Of a stretch of DNA of 64,000 nucleotides, positions 7,605-16,453 are shown piece by piece (the stretch's first letter is position 1; every line of letters starts with the position of its first letter). Position numbers and translations under genes: made by a program. The stretch covers positions 3,391,001 through 3,455,000 of the forward strand of contig NZ_CP101833.1 of the NCBI RefSeq assembly GCF_024498355.1, read 5' to 3'. The notes under the pieces were generated by a model. That model had not been told where the DNA came from and did no database searches. It saw only the letters and a program-made list of their open reading frames with translations. This DNA comes from Bacillus pumilus (lineage in GTDB: Bacteria > Bacillota > Bacilli > Bacillales > Bacillaceae).

Positions 7605-9038
7605 ATGAATAATCAATACAATACGCGTGCCATAATGGCATCGCTGCTTATCTGCGGTTTCGTTGGCATGTTCAGCGAAACTGCCCTAAATATTGCAATC
7701 ACTAATTTAATGGAAGAGTTCCAAATTTCGGCCGCAACTGCACAGTGGTTAACAACTGGGTACCTGTTAACTCTAGGCATTATAATGCCAATAAGCGGTT
7801 TGCTGCTGCAGATGTTTACGACAAGGCAGATGTTCATGGGTTCACTCATCAGCTTTATCGTTGGTACATTAATTGGGGCGCTCGCACTTAACTTTGAAAT
7901 GTTAATGTTCGCCCGAGTATTACAGGCAGCAGGCATGGCCTTGTTGCTTCCACTCTTATTCAATACAGTACTTGTGATATATCCGCCTCAAAAGCGGGGT
8001 GTGGCAATGGGATTTGTCGGACTTGTTATCATGTTTGCACCAGCGATCGGACCGACCATAAGCGGTCTATTAATTGAATATTTAACGTGGCATTACATCT
8101 TCTGGTTATCACTTCCGTTCCTGATTATTGGGTGGTTGATAGGGTTGAAGTACTTGGAAAATGTCACCGATGTCACGAAGGCCCGGATAGATCTGTTGTC
8201 TGTCGCATTGTCAACTATCGGCTTTGGAGGAGTTGTCTTTGGTTTCAGTAAGGCAGGCGAAGGAGCGGAAGGTTGGAGCAGCATGGTCGTAGTCACATCC
8301 ATCATAGTTGGGCTTGTTGCGTTGGTATTGTTCATACTGCGACAGAACCTTATGCACGATCCAATGATGAATTTGAACGTTTTCAAGTATCCGATGTACG
8401 TCACCGGGCTGCTTCTAGTACTGTCATGTATGATCTTTGTTATGTCGAGCATGATCATTTTGCCGATGTTTTTGCAGACTGGTGCAGGGCTTTCTGTTTT
8501 CATCGCTGGTCTCATGCTTTTGCCGGGCAGCGCGTTGAACGGTATCTTAGGACCATTAGTGGGGCGTTTATTCGATAAATTTGGACCGAAATGGCTTGTT
8601 ATTCCTGGCCTCATTCTCGTTGCTGTCGTGCTATGGTTTTTTACCACCCTATCCCCTGCTTCTTCAGTGGTCTTTATAGTAGCTTTGCATACTGCGCTTA
8701 TGGTGGGGATATGCATGATTTGGATGCCTGCTCAAACGAACGGACTAAATCAATTGCCGCCAGAATTATACCCGCACGGCACAGCAGTCTTAAACTCACT
8801 TCAGCAGGTTGCAGGCGCAATTGGAATAGCGGTAGCAATCAGTATTCTTACGAATGGTAAGGAAAAATACTTGCACGGCTCCTCTGATCCGACTAAGCTG
8901 ACCGAAATAGCAAGCGCTACGACGGCAGGTACACAAAGTGTGTTCTGGATCATGCTGATAATAGCATTGATTGGCTTGATCCTGGGATTTTTCATTCGCC
9001 GGGTAGTCAACCACGAGGAGAGGTATTCAGCGCACTGA
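7605..9038 (+). CDS. DHA2-family MFS drug efflux transporter
   Basis: The 477-residue protein has 13-14 predicted membrane segments from about residue 8 to 467 and belongs to the EmrB/QacA/LmrB branch of the major facilitator superfamily. Visible family features are the segment FQISAATAQWLTTGYLLTLG (about residues 40-59), RVLQAAGMALLLPLLFNT (about 104-121) and the motif GPTISGLLIEYLTWHYIFWLS (about 148-168). It should export cationic or amphipathic toxicants using the proton gradient. The GC content is visibly higher than in the gene before it, hinting that the island is a patchwork. Confidence 0.9.
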   Translation: MNNQYNTRAIMASLLICGFVGMFSETALNIAITNLMEEFQISAATAQWLTTGYLLTLGIIMPISGLLLQMFTTRQMFMGSLISFIVGTLIGALALNFEMLMFARVLQAAGMALLLPLLFNTVLVIYPPQKRGVAMGFVGLVIMFAPAIGPTISGLLIEYLTWHYIFWLSLPFLIIGWLIGLKYLENVTDVTKARIDLLSVALSTIGFGGVVFGFSKAGEGAEGWSSMVVVTSIIVGLVALVLFILRQNLMHDPMMNLNVFKYPMYVTGLLLVLSCMIFVMSSMIILPMFLQTGAGLSVFIAGLMLLPGSALNGILGPLVGRLFDKFGPKWLVIPGLILVAVVLWFFTTLSPASSVVFIVALHTALMVGICMIWMPAQTNGLNQLPPELYPHGTAVLNSLQQVAGAIGIAVAISILTNGKEKYLHGSSDPTKLTEIASATTAGTQSVFWIMLIIALIGLILGFFIRRVVNHEERYSAH

Positions 9039-9264
9039 TGTATTTTTATCTTTTCGGGTATTTTACTACATGTAATGTACCCGATAACTATAAGAGAAAA
9101 AAGGTTCTTTTATAAATAGTTATTCTTCTAATGATTAAAAAGGAGTTTTATTAAATGGTGAACAATGAACTTTATGGTTCTGGTGCCAAAACTTCAAGAC
9201 CATTGCGTAATCTCTAAATCTTGACATACTGATACTACTACTCTACAAAAGGTGTGTGATCGGT

Positions 9265-9462
9265 ATGGAAAACCAAAATTTATTCAAATGAAAACATTAT
9301 CAGCCCCACATTATTTTGCTAACAGTGAGATGGTACCTGCGGTACAACTTAAGCTTTCGTAATGTAGTGGAGATGATGGAAGAACGTGGCTTATCAATGG
9401 CTCACACAACGATGACGCGTTGGGTTCATTAATATGGACCGGAATTAGATGAAAGAGTTCGG
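9265..9462 (+). pseudogene. IS6-family (IS240/IS431-like) transposase remnant
   Basis: The segment reads MENQNLFK-stop-KHYQPHIILLTVRWYLR, then SFRNVVEMMEERGLSMAHTT and TRWVH-stop-YGPELDERVR, which is the N-terminus of an IS6-family transposase. TGA stands where a tryptophan codon is expected and TAA where glutamine is expected. About two thirds of the gene and both recognisable IS ends are gone. It is fossil evidence of mobile DNA at this site. Confidence 0.82.
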
Positions 9463-9489
9463 AGCCCGATGAATAGTATATCAGAGTAA

Positions 9490-9888
9490 AAAGTGCCTGA
9501 AATATATGTTGGGATCTAGTGAAGGCGGTTTACAGTTTGCCGTAGAAAAAGGAATTGGTTTAGCATTCGCAGCCCATTTAGCACCTCATTTAGCAATTTC
9601 AATCCTTCGGTCATATCGAAAAGACTTTAGACCATCAGTGTATATGAAGGAGCCAAAAAGTATATTAGCTTTTGGTGTTATTGTAGGAGAAACAGAGGAA
9701 GAGCAAAATATTTGGCAGGTCCCGCAGAGTTATCCTGGGCAAGAATGAGTACTGGTTCATCTAATTTATCATTACCAACGTTGGGAGAAGCCAAAACCCA
9801 TATCTATACACCAGAGGAAAAAGCAGCTCGAAATGCTAATAGAGACCGATTTGTAATAGGGAGCGTCAATGAAGTAGCTCACCGATAA
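9490..9888 (+). pseudogene. Remnant of a luciferase-like (LLM) flavin oxidoreductase
   Basis: The segment starts abruptly as KVPEIY, changes frame into LGSSEGGLQFAVEKGIGLAF and LAISILRSYRKDFRPS, then shifts again near 9720 into AELSWARMSTGSS and YTPEEKAARNANRDRFVIGS before a stop. This is the C-terminal half of a bacterial luciferase-like monooxygenase of the YwcH/MsnO8 type. The first half is missing, apparently replaced by the IS6 fragment. It differs from the NtaA-type remnant at 6393, so the island once held at least three flavin oxygenases. Confidence 0.8.
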
Positions 9889-9931
9889 TGCAGGTTGCAA
9901 AAGCAACGTTAGTAGAAAGTGAGGAAACGCA

Positions 9932-10900
9932 ATGAAAAATCGTGTAACAGACATTTTAGGGATTGAAAAACCTATTATTCAAGGACCAATGAGTTGGCTA
10001 ACAGACGGTAAGTTTGTAGGAGCTATTAGTAAGGCTGGAGGACTGGGTGTGCTTGGCATCAATGCTGGACAATCAGAACCTGCCAAGACCGTTGAAGAAA
10101 CGGTGGAGAATATGCGCCGTGAGGTTCGTATTGCTAGAAGTATCACCTCAAATCCTATTGGAATCAATATCATTCCTACGGTGGTAGGTTTTGACCTCTA
10201 TACACAACCCATGCTAGACATGATGATAGAAGAGGGGGTCGAAGTGGCTGTGATGGTAGGGTCATTTTCAAAGGAATGGACTCAAAAATTTAAGGCCAAC
10301 AATATCAAAGTCATTTATCGAGGGGCACCAACTGTTGAAGTGACAGAGGAAGCTATCAAAGGTGGTGTGGATATTCTGGTTGCCACAGGTTTTGATGAAG
10401 GGGGACAAGTTCCAGCAAATGTTATTGGCACCTTTTCTATTGTGCCCTTGGTGGTAGATGCTGCAAAAGGTCGTGTGCCAGTATTAGCCGCTGGCGGGAT
10501 TACAGATGAACGCACTGCCAAAGCTGCGATGGCTCTAGGAGCGGAAGGGGTGTTTGTCGGGACTGCCTTTCTTGCCTCAAAAGAGTCTCGTATGGCTGAT
10601 AATATTAAAGATGCTTTAATTAAATCAGATGCTAATGATATGTTGCTTTATCGCACGCAACCTGCCTATTACCGTTCTCTACCAGGGGAACTCCCAAATA
10701 AATTGGCAGAAATGGATCGCAATTTAGCCACAAATGAAGAGATTTACCAAGCATCGAATCCAGCATCGGGGATGAGAAATGGCATGCTATACGGTGATTT
10801 ATCAAAAGGTTTCGCCTCATTGGGGCTTGGCATTTCAATAATCCATCAAATTGATTCGGTTGAAATCATTATCGATCGTTTAATGAGTGGCATTGGGTGA
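9932..10900 (+). CDS. Nitronate monooxygenase family (NMO/FabK-like) FMN enzyme
   Basis: This 322-residue TIM-barrel flavoprotein opens with the family motif IEKPIIQGPMSWLTDGKFVGAIS. It carries FDEGGQVP around residue 155, which resembles the GxEAGGH phosphate loop, and VLAAGGITDERTAKAAMALGAEGVFVGTAF near residue 185. Enzymes of this fold oxidise alkyl nitronates or act as FabK enoyl-ACP reductases. The lack of fab genes nearby and the oxygenase-rich island favour a nitronate or related detoxifying role. The start ATG 9932 follows GTGAGGAA. The hydrolase gene begins 44 bases later. Confidence 0.82.
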   Translation: MKNRVTDILGIEKPIIQGPMSWLTDGKFVGAISKAGGLGVLGINAGQSEPAKTVEETVENMRREVRIARSITSNPIGINIIPTVVGFDLYTQPMLDMMIEEGVEVAVMVGSFSKEWTQKFKANNIKVIYRGAPTVEVTEEAIKGGVDILVATGFDEGGQVPANVIGTFSIVPLVVDAAKGRVPVLAAGGITDERTAKAAMALGAEGVFVGTAFLASKESRMADNIKDALIKSDANDMLLYRTQPAYYRSLPGELPNKLAEMDRNLATNEEIYQASNPASGMRNGMLYGDLSKGFASLGLGISIIHQIDSVEIIIDRLMSGIG

Positions 10901-10944
10901 AAATATATTCTAGTAAATGCTTTAAGATAAGAAAGGACGATTAA

Positions 10945-11811
10945 ATGAACAAACAGACAATAGAAAGAAATACTACAGAACTGGTTGCAGGATATGATAG
11001 TTTAAACCTTTATCTAACCAAAGATTATCCACAAAATCCACCCAAAGCAGTACTGATTATTTCGCATGGTTTGGCAGTGCATTCGCACGGCTTTGCCGAT
11101 TTTGCCAAAACGATGAATAATCATGATATTGCCGTCTATCGTTTTGATGCAAGGGGACACGGTAAGTCAGATGGTAGGGATAAAATCCATCTCAACAGTT
11201 ATTTTGAAATGGTAGAAGATTTACGTCTTGTGGTAGAAAAATCCAAAACCGAAAATCCCAATCTTCCGATTTTTGTGATGGGACATAGTATGGGTGGAAA
11301 CATCACCGCACTTTACACCACAAAATATCCGCAATCTGCTGATGGTGTGATTTTGGCAGGGGCTGGGGTGCGTTTCAATCAATTAAATCTTGATGACTTA
11401 CCACGCCCAGAACCTGCTGACAGCTTTGTTAATGGCGTGGAGACCATTCATAAAATGTTGAATTTGCCAATGGTAGAAGAAGAAAGCGACAGAGATTGGT
11501 ACGACCCATTGATGTTAGAAACCTTTTCTGTGTCCTTTTTCAATGGGATTAAAGAAAGCGTGCAATACCTCAAAGCTAATGCTGACAAATTTATCGCACC
11601 TGTTTTACTGGTAAGCGGTAGTGATGATGTGTATGTTGTGCCGAAAGATGCCATTGATTTTTATCAAGAAACGGCTTCAAAAGATAAAAGTTTGAGACTT
11701 TATAGCGGAATTGGACATTATTTGATGTTTGAACCAAACGGAGATGTAGTAGTTGATGATATTGTGAGATGGATCAATCAGAGAGTGAAAAATAATAAAG
11801 GAGAAAAATGA
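10945..11811 (+). CDS. Alpha/beta hydrolase, monoacylglycerol-lipase type
   Basis: This 288-residue soluble hydrolase has the nucleophile elbow GHSMGG at about residue 113, preceded by the oxyanion segment ISHGLAVHSHGFADFA. The acid is probably in VSGSDDVYV near residue 231, and the catalytic histidine is in YSGIGHYLMFEP near residue 259. The cap and core resemble the lysophospholipase/monoglyceride lipase (Hydrolase_4) group. The stop codon overlaps the start of the monooxygenase gene as ATGA, so the two are translationally coupled and probably act on one substrate. The true substrate is unknown. Confidence 0.85.
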   Translation: MNKQTIERNTTELVAGYDSLNLYLTKDYPQNPPKAVLIISHGLAVHSHGFADFAKTMNNHDIAVYRFDARGHGKSDGRDKIHLNSYFEMVEDLRLVVEKSKTENPNLPIFVMGHSMGGNITALYTTKYPQSADGVILAGAGVRFNQLNLDDLPRPEPADSFVNGVETIHKMLNLPMVEEESDRDWYDPLMLETFSVSFFNGIKESVQYLKANADKFIAPVLLVSGSDDVYVVPKDAIDFYQETASKDKSLRLYSGIGHYLMFEPNGDVVVDDIVRWINQRVKNNKGEK

Positions 11812-13169
11812 TGAACGAATATTTAGATAATTCAGACAAGAAAATCAAGCTGGCCATCATGTTTGTAACAGGCTATGGTGGTGAGGGTTATTCATGGCGA
11901 TTTAATGATAGTAATCCGAAGGCTTACACCGACATCAATGCCTATATTGAGCTTGCCAAACTTGCTGAACAGGGTAAAATTCACATGCTGTTTATTGCGG
12001 ATACACCTGCGATGGTGGGAGCTGGGGTAAATGGTAATATGGCTCGAAAATCACCGATGTTTGTAATGGAACCGATGACGATGCTAGCTGCTGTTGCCAC
12101 GCATACCCAGAAAATCGGTTTGATAGCAACCTATTCTACCACTTACAACTTACCGTATAATTTGGCTCGCCAACTTAAAACGCTGGACCTCATAAGTGGT
12201 GGGCGTGTCGGTTGGAATGCGGTAACAACAGGAACTCGTGAGGTTGCTTATAATTTTGGATCTAGTCCTCTGCCTGACACTACCACTCGTTATGAAATGG
12301 CAGATGAAATGGTAGAAGCAGTGCAGTCTCTTTGGGGAAGTTTTGGCGAAAATGCCTACATTACAGACCAACAAACTGGCGAATTTATCAAAATGGATCA
12401 ATTAACCCCTGCCAATTTCAATGGTCAATACTACCAGACCCGGGGCCCACTTCCCATTCCACCAAGTCCGCAAGAGCAACCGCCTATTTTTCAGGCAGGT
12501 CCAAGTTTTGAAGGGGTGGAAATGGCAGGTAAATTTGCCAGCGGTGTTTATGCTAACCCTTTTACGATTGAAGAAGCTCGTCATTACCGTAATTTGTTAA
12601 AACAAAGTGCGATAAAATACGATAGAAACCCTGATGAAATCAATATGTTTTCTGGTTTTATGGTTACGGTGGGCGATACTTATGAAGAAGCACTTGCCCG
12701 CCGTCATCAGTTACTGGATTTTATGGGAAAAGATGCATTTGACGGACAAATTCGCTATTTATCAGCGATGATTGGCGTAAATTTACATGACTTGAATTTG
12801 AATGAACCCCTACCAAAATCTTTACAATATCAAGCCACGCCGAATCCAGGCGACCCACGCTCACTAAGAGCAGTAGAGCTAATCAAACAAGGACTAAGTC
12901 CAAGAGATGTATTGGCAAACGGAGTCATCAACTATCACCCTGTAGTGGTTGGCACGCCTGACGATGTGGCGGATTTCATTGAAGAATGGTTTAAAGCAGG
13001 GGCAACGGACGGTTTTTCCATTGTGCCAGAAAGTCAAAAAGGTGTAAAAGATTTTGTGGAAAAAGTTGTGCCCGTGTTGCAAAAACGAGGCTTATATCAT
13101 CTTGATTATGAGGGAAATACTTTGCGTGAGCACTTGGGTGTGCCGAAGCAATATGGAGTGAGAAAGTAG
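11808..13169 (+). CDS. NtaA/SnaA/DszA-family FMNH2-dependent monooxygenase
   Basis: This 453-residue TIM-barrel enzyme of the luciferase-like superfamily uses reduced FMN from a separate reductase and O2. Family signatures include TGYGGEGYSWR near the N-terminus, HMLFIADTPA near residue 61, SGGRVGWNAVTT near residue 126 and QAGPSFEGVEMAG near residue 228. Relatives oxidise nitrilotriacetate, pristinamycin precursors or dibenzothiophene sulfone; the substrate here is not predictable. Two adjacent ATGs (11808 and 11811) can serve as the start, the first overlapping the hydrolase stop. It is the intact homologue of the pseudogene at 6393. Confidence 0.9.
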   Translation: MMNEYLDNSDKKIKLAIMFVTGYGGEGYSWRFNDSNPKAYTDINAYIELAKLAEQGKIHMLFIADTPAMVGAGVNGNMARKSPMFVMEPMTMLAAVATHTQKIGLIATYSTTYNLPYNLARQLKTLDLISGGRVGWNAVTTGTREVAYNFGSSPLPDTTTRYEMADEMVEAVQSLWGSFGENAYITDQQTGEFIKMDQLTPANFNGQYYQTRGPLPIPPSPQEQPPIFQAGPSFEGVEMAGKFASGVYANPFTIEEARHYRNLLKQSAIKYDRNPDEINMFSGFMVTVGDTYEEALARRHQLLDFMGKDAFDGQIRYLSAMIGVNLHDLNLNEPLPKSLQYQATPNPGDPRSLRAVELIKQGLSPRDVLANGVINYHPVVVGTPDDVADFIEEWFKAGATDGFSIVPESQKGVKDFVEKVVPVLQKRGLYHLDYEGNTLREHLGVPKQYGVRK

Positions 13170-13181
13170 GGATAAAAAGAA

Positions 13182-13222
13182 ATACTGTTTGAAGTTGTTT
13201 TTCAGACGGCATTTTTATTTTT
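13182..13222 (+). terminator. Terminator carrying a perfect Neisseria DNA uptake sequence
   Basis: The downstream arm, 13201-13212, reads ATGCCGTCTGAA on the minus strand: the 12-mer AT-DUS of Neisseria. The upstream arm, ATACTGTTTGAA (13182-13193), is the same word with three transitions, and the two pair over 11 of 12 positions (two as G-U) around a 7-base loop. A T-rich tract follows. Inverted DUS pairs as terminators are typical of Neisseriaceae, so the gene before it probably came from there. Confidence 0.8.
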
Positions 13223-13234
13223 TTCAGGCAACCT

Positions 13235-13932
13235 AAGGGAAGCTACGACCAATTTTGCCAAATTTATTGTGAGCTTAATGGCTTGTTTATTTTCATTTTG
13301 GAGAAATTATTTTTCGCCTATTCTGAATAGAGTTTTGAAAAAGTTGCTACAAGACATTTTTCTTCTGTCCAAATAGAGGTAATCATTGGTACTTTATGAA
13401 TCGACAATAGGATAAGTACCGATCACGGATATTTGAAAGTAAATGAAAGTGAATACATCACCTGGAAAAATGGAGCCAAAAACGTCTGAGCAGGCACAGC
13501 TTTTGCTGGATTCAATGGTTGTCATATTGAACACTTTCCAAGAATCTCACGATGAATTTTTAACTATCAAACAAACTATACTAAAGGCGATAGATTGAAT
13601 TGTGATAATTAATTTGTAAGTCCTATTGAATAAATCAACTATACAATTAGGAGCTTTTCTTTAAAAAAGGAGAGCTTCTGTTTTTATGTTAATATCGGCA
13701 TTATTGCTGCAACGAGTGATCTTTTGCTACACAGTACAGCCATACTGTTCAACAAAAAAACTATATTCATACAATCAGGCGCTTTAATTGAGCAATTAAA
13801 AAAGCCTAATTTCTTCACAATTAATTAAGAAATTAGGCTTTTTGATATTGAAATTTCCTTAACGTTGTAAATCCTTTCAGTGGTTTTACAAAGCCATTCC
13901 TAGCTGAAAGAAACTGGCGAGTAGAATAAAAT
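13235..13932. other. Gene-poor junction at the right edge of the island
   Basis: No complete gene is supported. The only readable frame with some gene-like composition is 13443-13598 (+), 51 residues (TSEQAQLLLDSMVVILNTF), with no good ribosome binding site and no recognised family. The rest looks like AT-rich debris. Confidence 0.45.
13798..13843. terminator. Bidirectional rho-independent terminator
   Basis: AAAAAGCCTAATTTCTT pairs perfectly with AAGAAATTAGGCTTTTT around an 11-base loop, giving a T run on either strand. It closes the island transcript and the chimeric gene that arrives from the other side. Confidence 0.85.
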
Positions 13933-14991
13933 TTAGATATTCACCGGATTCGCTGAATCCAGTATGACTGTTTTGCCTGTTTTATAAGATTCTCTACCAC
14001 CGGTCGCAATTTCTAAGGCTTTTAAACCATCTCGTGCCGTTACACTGGATTTACTGCCTTCTTCAATACTCTTGAAGAACTCTTTTAATTCTAAAAAGTA
14101 TGCATCTGTAAATCTATCTGGAAAGTCTGGGACAATGTCATGAGTGTATCCTGATGGAGTAAGAATATTTATATTGTGATGACTCAAATTGTTGCCAATC
14201 AATAAGGTTCCTTCTGTTCCGATAACTTGGGCTCGAATGTCGTAGTCATAGTAAGCATTTCTGCTCGCTTCAACATCTCCTGCAGCTCCTGATTCAAATT
14301 CAATATAACTAAGCGCCTGATCTACATCATTGTATTCAGCCACATATGGATACTTTATGACTTTCCCATGCGCTAAGATATTTGTTACTTCTGAACTCAT
14401 TAGGAAACGGGCAATGTCGAAATCATGTATTGATACGTCCACAAAAATACCTCCACTGTTTTTGATATATTCAGCTGAAGGCGCTACTGGGTCTCGTGAA
14501 ATCCCCCTAAAATAAATGGGCTTTCCAATATCACCAGCTTCAATACGACGTTTCGCTTCAGCGTAGGCAGGATCAAAACGTCTCATAAATCCAACTTGGC
14601 AGAAGATGTTATTTTCTTCTATTATTCCGCATATTTCCCGACCATCTTTCACTTTCAAAGTAAGAGGCTTTTCTACGAAGATGGCTTTTTTGCTCAATAC
14701 AGCTTTTTTCAATACTTCAAAGTGAGTACTAGTAGAGGTTGCTATAATAACGGCCTCTTTGTATGTACCGCCTCTCATGTAAATCGTTGCCCCAGCTTTA
14801 GCCATACTTGCCGATTTCTTCAGTGTGCGGAAAGGTTTTTGCTGCGTTCCCGGGTTTTGGTCGTTTCCGTTTGTTGCCACGTAATAAGTTGTGCCTTGCT
14901 TGGCGCCAGCCTCCTCTGTCATCGCTTGACAGCCAAAGCTGATCACGGTTATGAATATAATCAGTAAGATACCTGGTATCATTCGTTTCAT
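13933..14991 (-). CDS. Chimeric gene: pectate-lyase-like lipoprotein N-terminus joined to an inositol-dehydrogenase-like protein
   Basis: The best start is ATG 14991 (MKRMIPG), 11 bases after AAAGGAG. The first 80 or so residues are a lipoprotein signal (IISFGC-like lipobox) and the start of a right-handed beta-helix lyase (TTYYVATNGNDQNPGTQQKPF, MRGGTYKEAV). From about 14750 the sequence becomes a Gfo/Idh/MocA oxidoreductase: IIATSTSTHFEVLKKA, the catalytic-lysine motif FVEKPL, GFMRRFDPAYAEAK and DVSIHDFDIARFL. The dehydrogenase lacks its N-terminal GxGxxG NAD-binding half and the lyase lacks its barrel. The join at EAVII fits a deletion through microhomology. The frame is open, but neither activity is expected. 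Confidence 0.85.
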   Translation of the reverse strand: MKRMIPGILLIIFITVISFGCQAMTEEAGAKQGTTYYVATNGNDQNPGTQQKPFRTLKKSASMAKAGATIYMRGGTYKEAVIIATSTSTHFEVLKKAVLSKKAIFVEKPLTLKVKDGREICGIIEENNIFCQVGFMRRFDPAYAEAKRRIEAGDIGKPIYFRGISRDPVAPSAEYIKNSGGIFVDVSIHDFDIARFLMSSEVTNILAHGKVIKYPYVAEYNDVDQALSYIEFESGAAGDVEASRNAYYDYDIRAQVIGTEGTLLIGNNLSHHNINILTPSGYTHDIVPDFPDRFTDAYFLELKEFFKSIEEGSKSSVTARDGLKALEIATGGRESYKTGKTVILDSANPVNI

Positions 14992-15217
14992 CTCGTTGTT
15001 TGCTCCTTTCACTTCTCTTCTTCCTTTATCGGTTAAAAAAAAGAGGATTAAAATATGACGCTGCCCCTTGCAAGGTACTGGTCAAAAGGTGTATGGTTGA
15101 AAGAATATCTTACAGGAACCACTCGTTTTAAATTGTCAGATTAATCAGTTAATAATGCATTTGGTTTTTATTTCTTTTTTGAAAAGGGGTGACATGAGCC
15201 AAACTAACGGGAGAGAA

Positions 15218-15231
15218 GGAAAGCGCTTTAA
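15218..15231. promoter_or_regulatory. cre-like sequence
   Basis: GGAAAGCGCTTTAA has a perfect AAAGCGCTTT core and departs from the CcpA consensus only in its outer bases. It lies about 230 bases upstream of the chimeric gene and about 125 bases upstream of ilvE. A pectate lyase would be a usual CcpA target, but the call is tentative. Confidence 0.4.
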
Positions 15232-15319
15232 CAGATTTTTCTTGTCTGAATTCTAGAAAACCTATTGCTAATATTTTGTGAAGGTATAGAATAGAATCAT
15301 AATTATTTCATATTATTAG

Positions 15320-15334
15320 AATTTTCAAATAATC
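15320..15334. promoter_or_regulatory. Possible CodY box upstream of ilvE
   Basis: AATTTTCAAATAATC matches the CodY consensus AATTTTCWGAAAATT at 12 of 15 positions. It lies 20 bases before the ilvE start. Branched-chain aminotransferase genes are established CodY targets in Bacillus, which supports the reading. Confidence 0.5.
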
Positions 15335-15354
15335 AAACAGCAAGGAGATTTACG

Positions 15355-16446
15355 ATGCCAAAACAACCCATCCGCGTTGAACTTAGTTCAACAAAAAAAC
15401 CAAAACCTCAATCTGATCAACTTGAATTCGGAAAAATCTTCACAGACCACATGTTTGTGATGGATTATTCAATTGATAAAGGCTGGTACGATCCAAGAAT
15501 TATTCCTTATCAGGCGATTCCAATGGACCCAGCTTCTATGGTCTACCATTATGGTCAATCTGTTTTTGAAGGCTTAAAGGCTTATGTTTCGGAGGATCAA
15601 AAAATTCTCTTATTCCGTCCGGAAAAGAACATGGAACGCTTAAACAGATCGAATGACCGCCTATGTATCCCGCAAATTGATACAGAAACGGTTTTAGAGG
15701 GCTTAAATGAACTCATTCGTATTGATAAGGATTGGGTACCTGATGCAGAGGGCACTTCCTTGTATATTCGTCCATTCATTATTTCCACTGAGCCATATTT
15801 AGGCGTTGCACCGTCAAGCACGTATAAGCTGCTCATTATTTTATCTCCAGTGGGATCATACTATAAAGAAGGCATCCATCCGGTGAAAATTGCGGTTGAA
15901 AACGAGTTTGTCCGTGCCGTTAAGGGTGGAACAGGAAATGCCAAAACAGCCGGAAACTATGCATCAAGCCTGAAGGCACAGCAAGTCGCTGAAACCAAAG
16001 GGTTTTCACAGGTTCTTTGGCTTGATGGGGTCGAGAAAAAGTACATTGAAGAAGTCGGCAGTATGAATATCTTCTTTAAAATCAATGGAGAAATCGTGAC
16101 ACCTGAATTGAACGGCAGCATTTTAGAAGGCATCACCCGTAACTCTGTACTTGAGCTGTTAAAGCATTGGGACATTCCAGTGACAGAACGCAAAATTTCA
16201 ATTGATGAGTTAATTGAAGCACATCAAGCAGGCGAACTTGAAGAAATCTTTGGAACTGGGACGGCGGCCGTAATCTCTCCTGTCGGTGAATTAATTTATC
16301 ACGATCAGCCATATGTCATTCAAAATGGTCAAACAGGCGAAGTATCGAAGAAATTGTACGAAGCCATTACTGGCATTCAAAAAGGAACACAGCCAGACAT
16401 CTTTGGCTGGACAGTAGAAGTTGACTCGGTTGTCAAGCAGGCTTAA
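15355..16446 (+). CDS. ilvE: Branched-chain amino acid aminotransferase
   Basis: This 363-residue class IV PLP-dependent aminotransferase interconverts leucine, isoleucine and valine with their 2-keto acids using glutamate/2-oxoglutarate. Type II BCAT signatures are present: YGQSVFEGLKAY near residue 66, the PLP-lysine stretch GGTGNAKTAGNYA near residue 196, EVGSMNIFF near residue 227 and EEIFGTGTAAVISPVG near residue 293. Length matches B. subtilis YbgE/IlvE. The start ATG 15355 follows AAGGAG. It is monocistronic, with its own terminator at 16454-16487. Housekeeping gene, no anomalies. Confidence 0.95.
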   Translation: MPKQPIRVELSSTKKPKPQSDQLEFGKIFTDHMFVMDYSIDKGWYDPRIIPYQAIPMDPASMVYHYGQSVFEGLKAYVSEDQKILLFRPEKNMERLNRSNDRLCIPQIDTETVLEGLNELIRIDKDWVPDAEGTSLYIRPFIISTEPYLGVAPSSTYKLLIILSPVGSYYKEGIHPVKIAVENEFVRAVKGGTGNAKTAGNYASSLKAQQVAETKGFSQVLWLDGVEKKYIEEVGSMNIFFKINGEIVTPELNGSILEGITRNSVLELLKHWDIPVTERKISIDELIEAHQAGELEEIFGTGTAAVISPVGELIYHDQPYVIQNGQTGEVSKKLYEAITGIQKGTQPDIFGWTVEVDSVVKQA

Positions 16447-16453
16447 GCATGTG

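Noticed and set aside
8093..8716. 207-codon minus-strand frame inside the efflux pump gene
   Set aside because: The plus strand encodes a clear MFS transporter; the antisense frame is low-complexity and without a start signal.
13443..13598. 51-residue ORF beyond the island
   Set aside because: No ribosome binding site or family; mentioned with the junction but not called as a gene.
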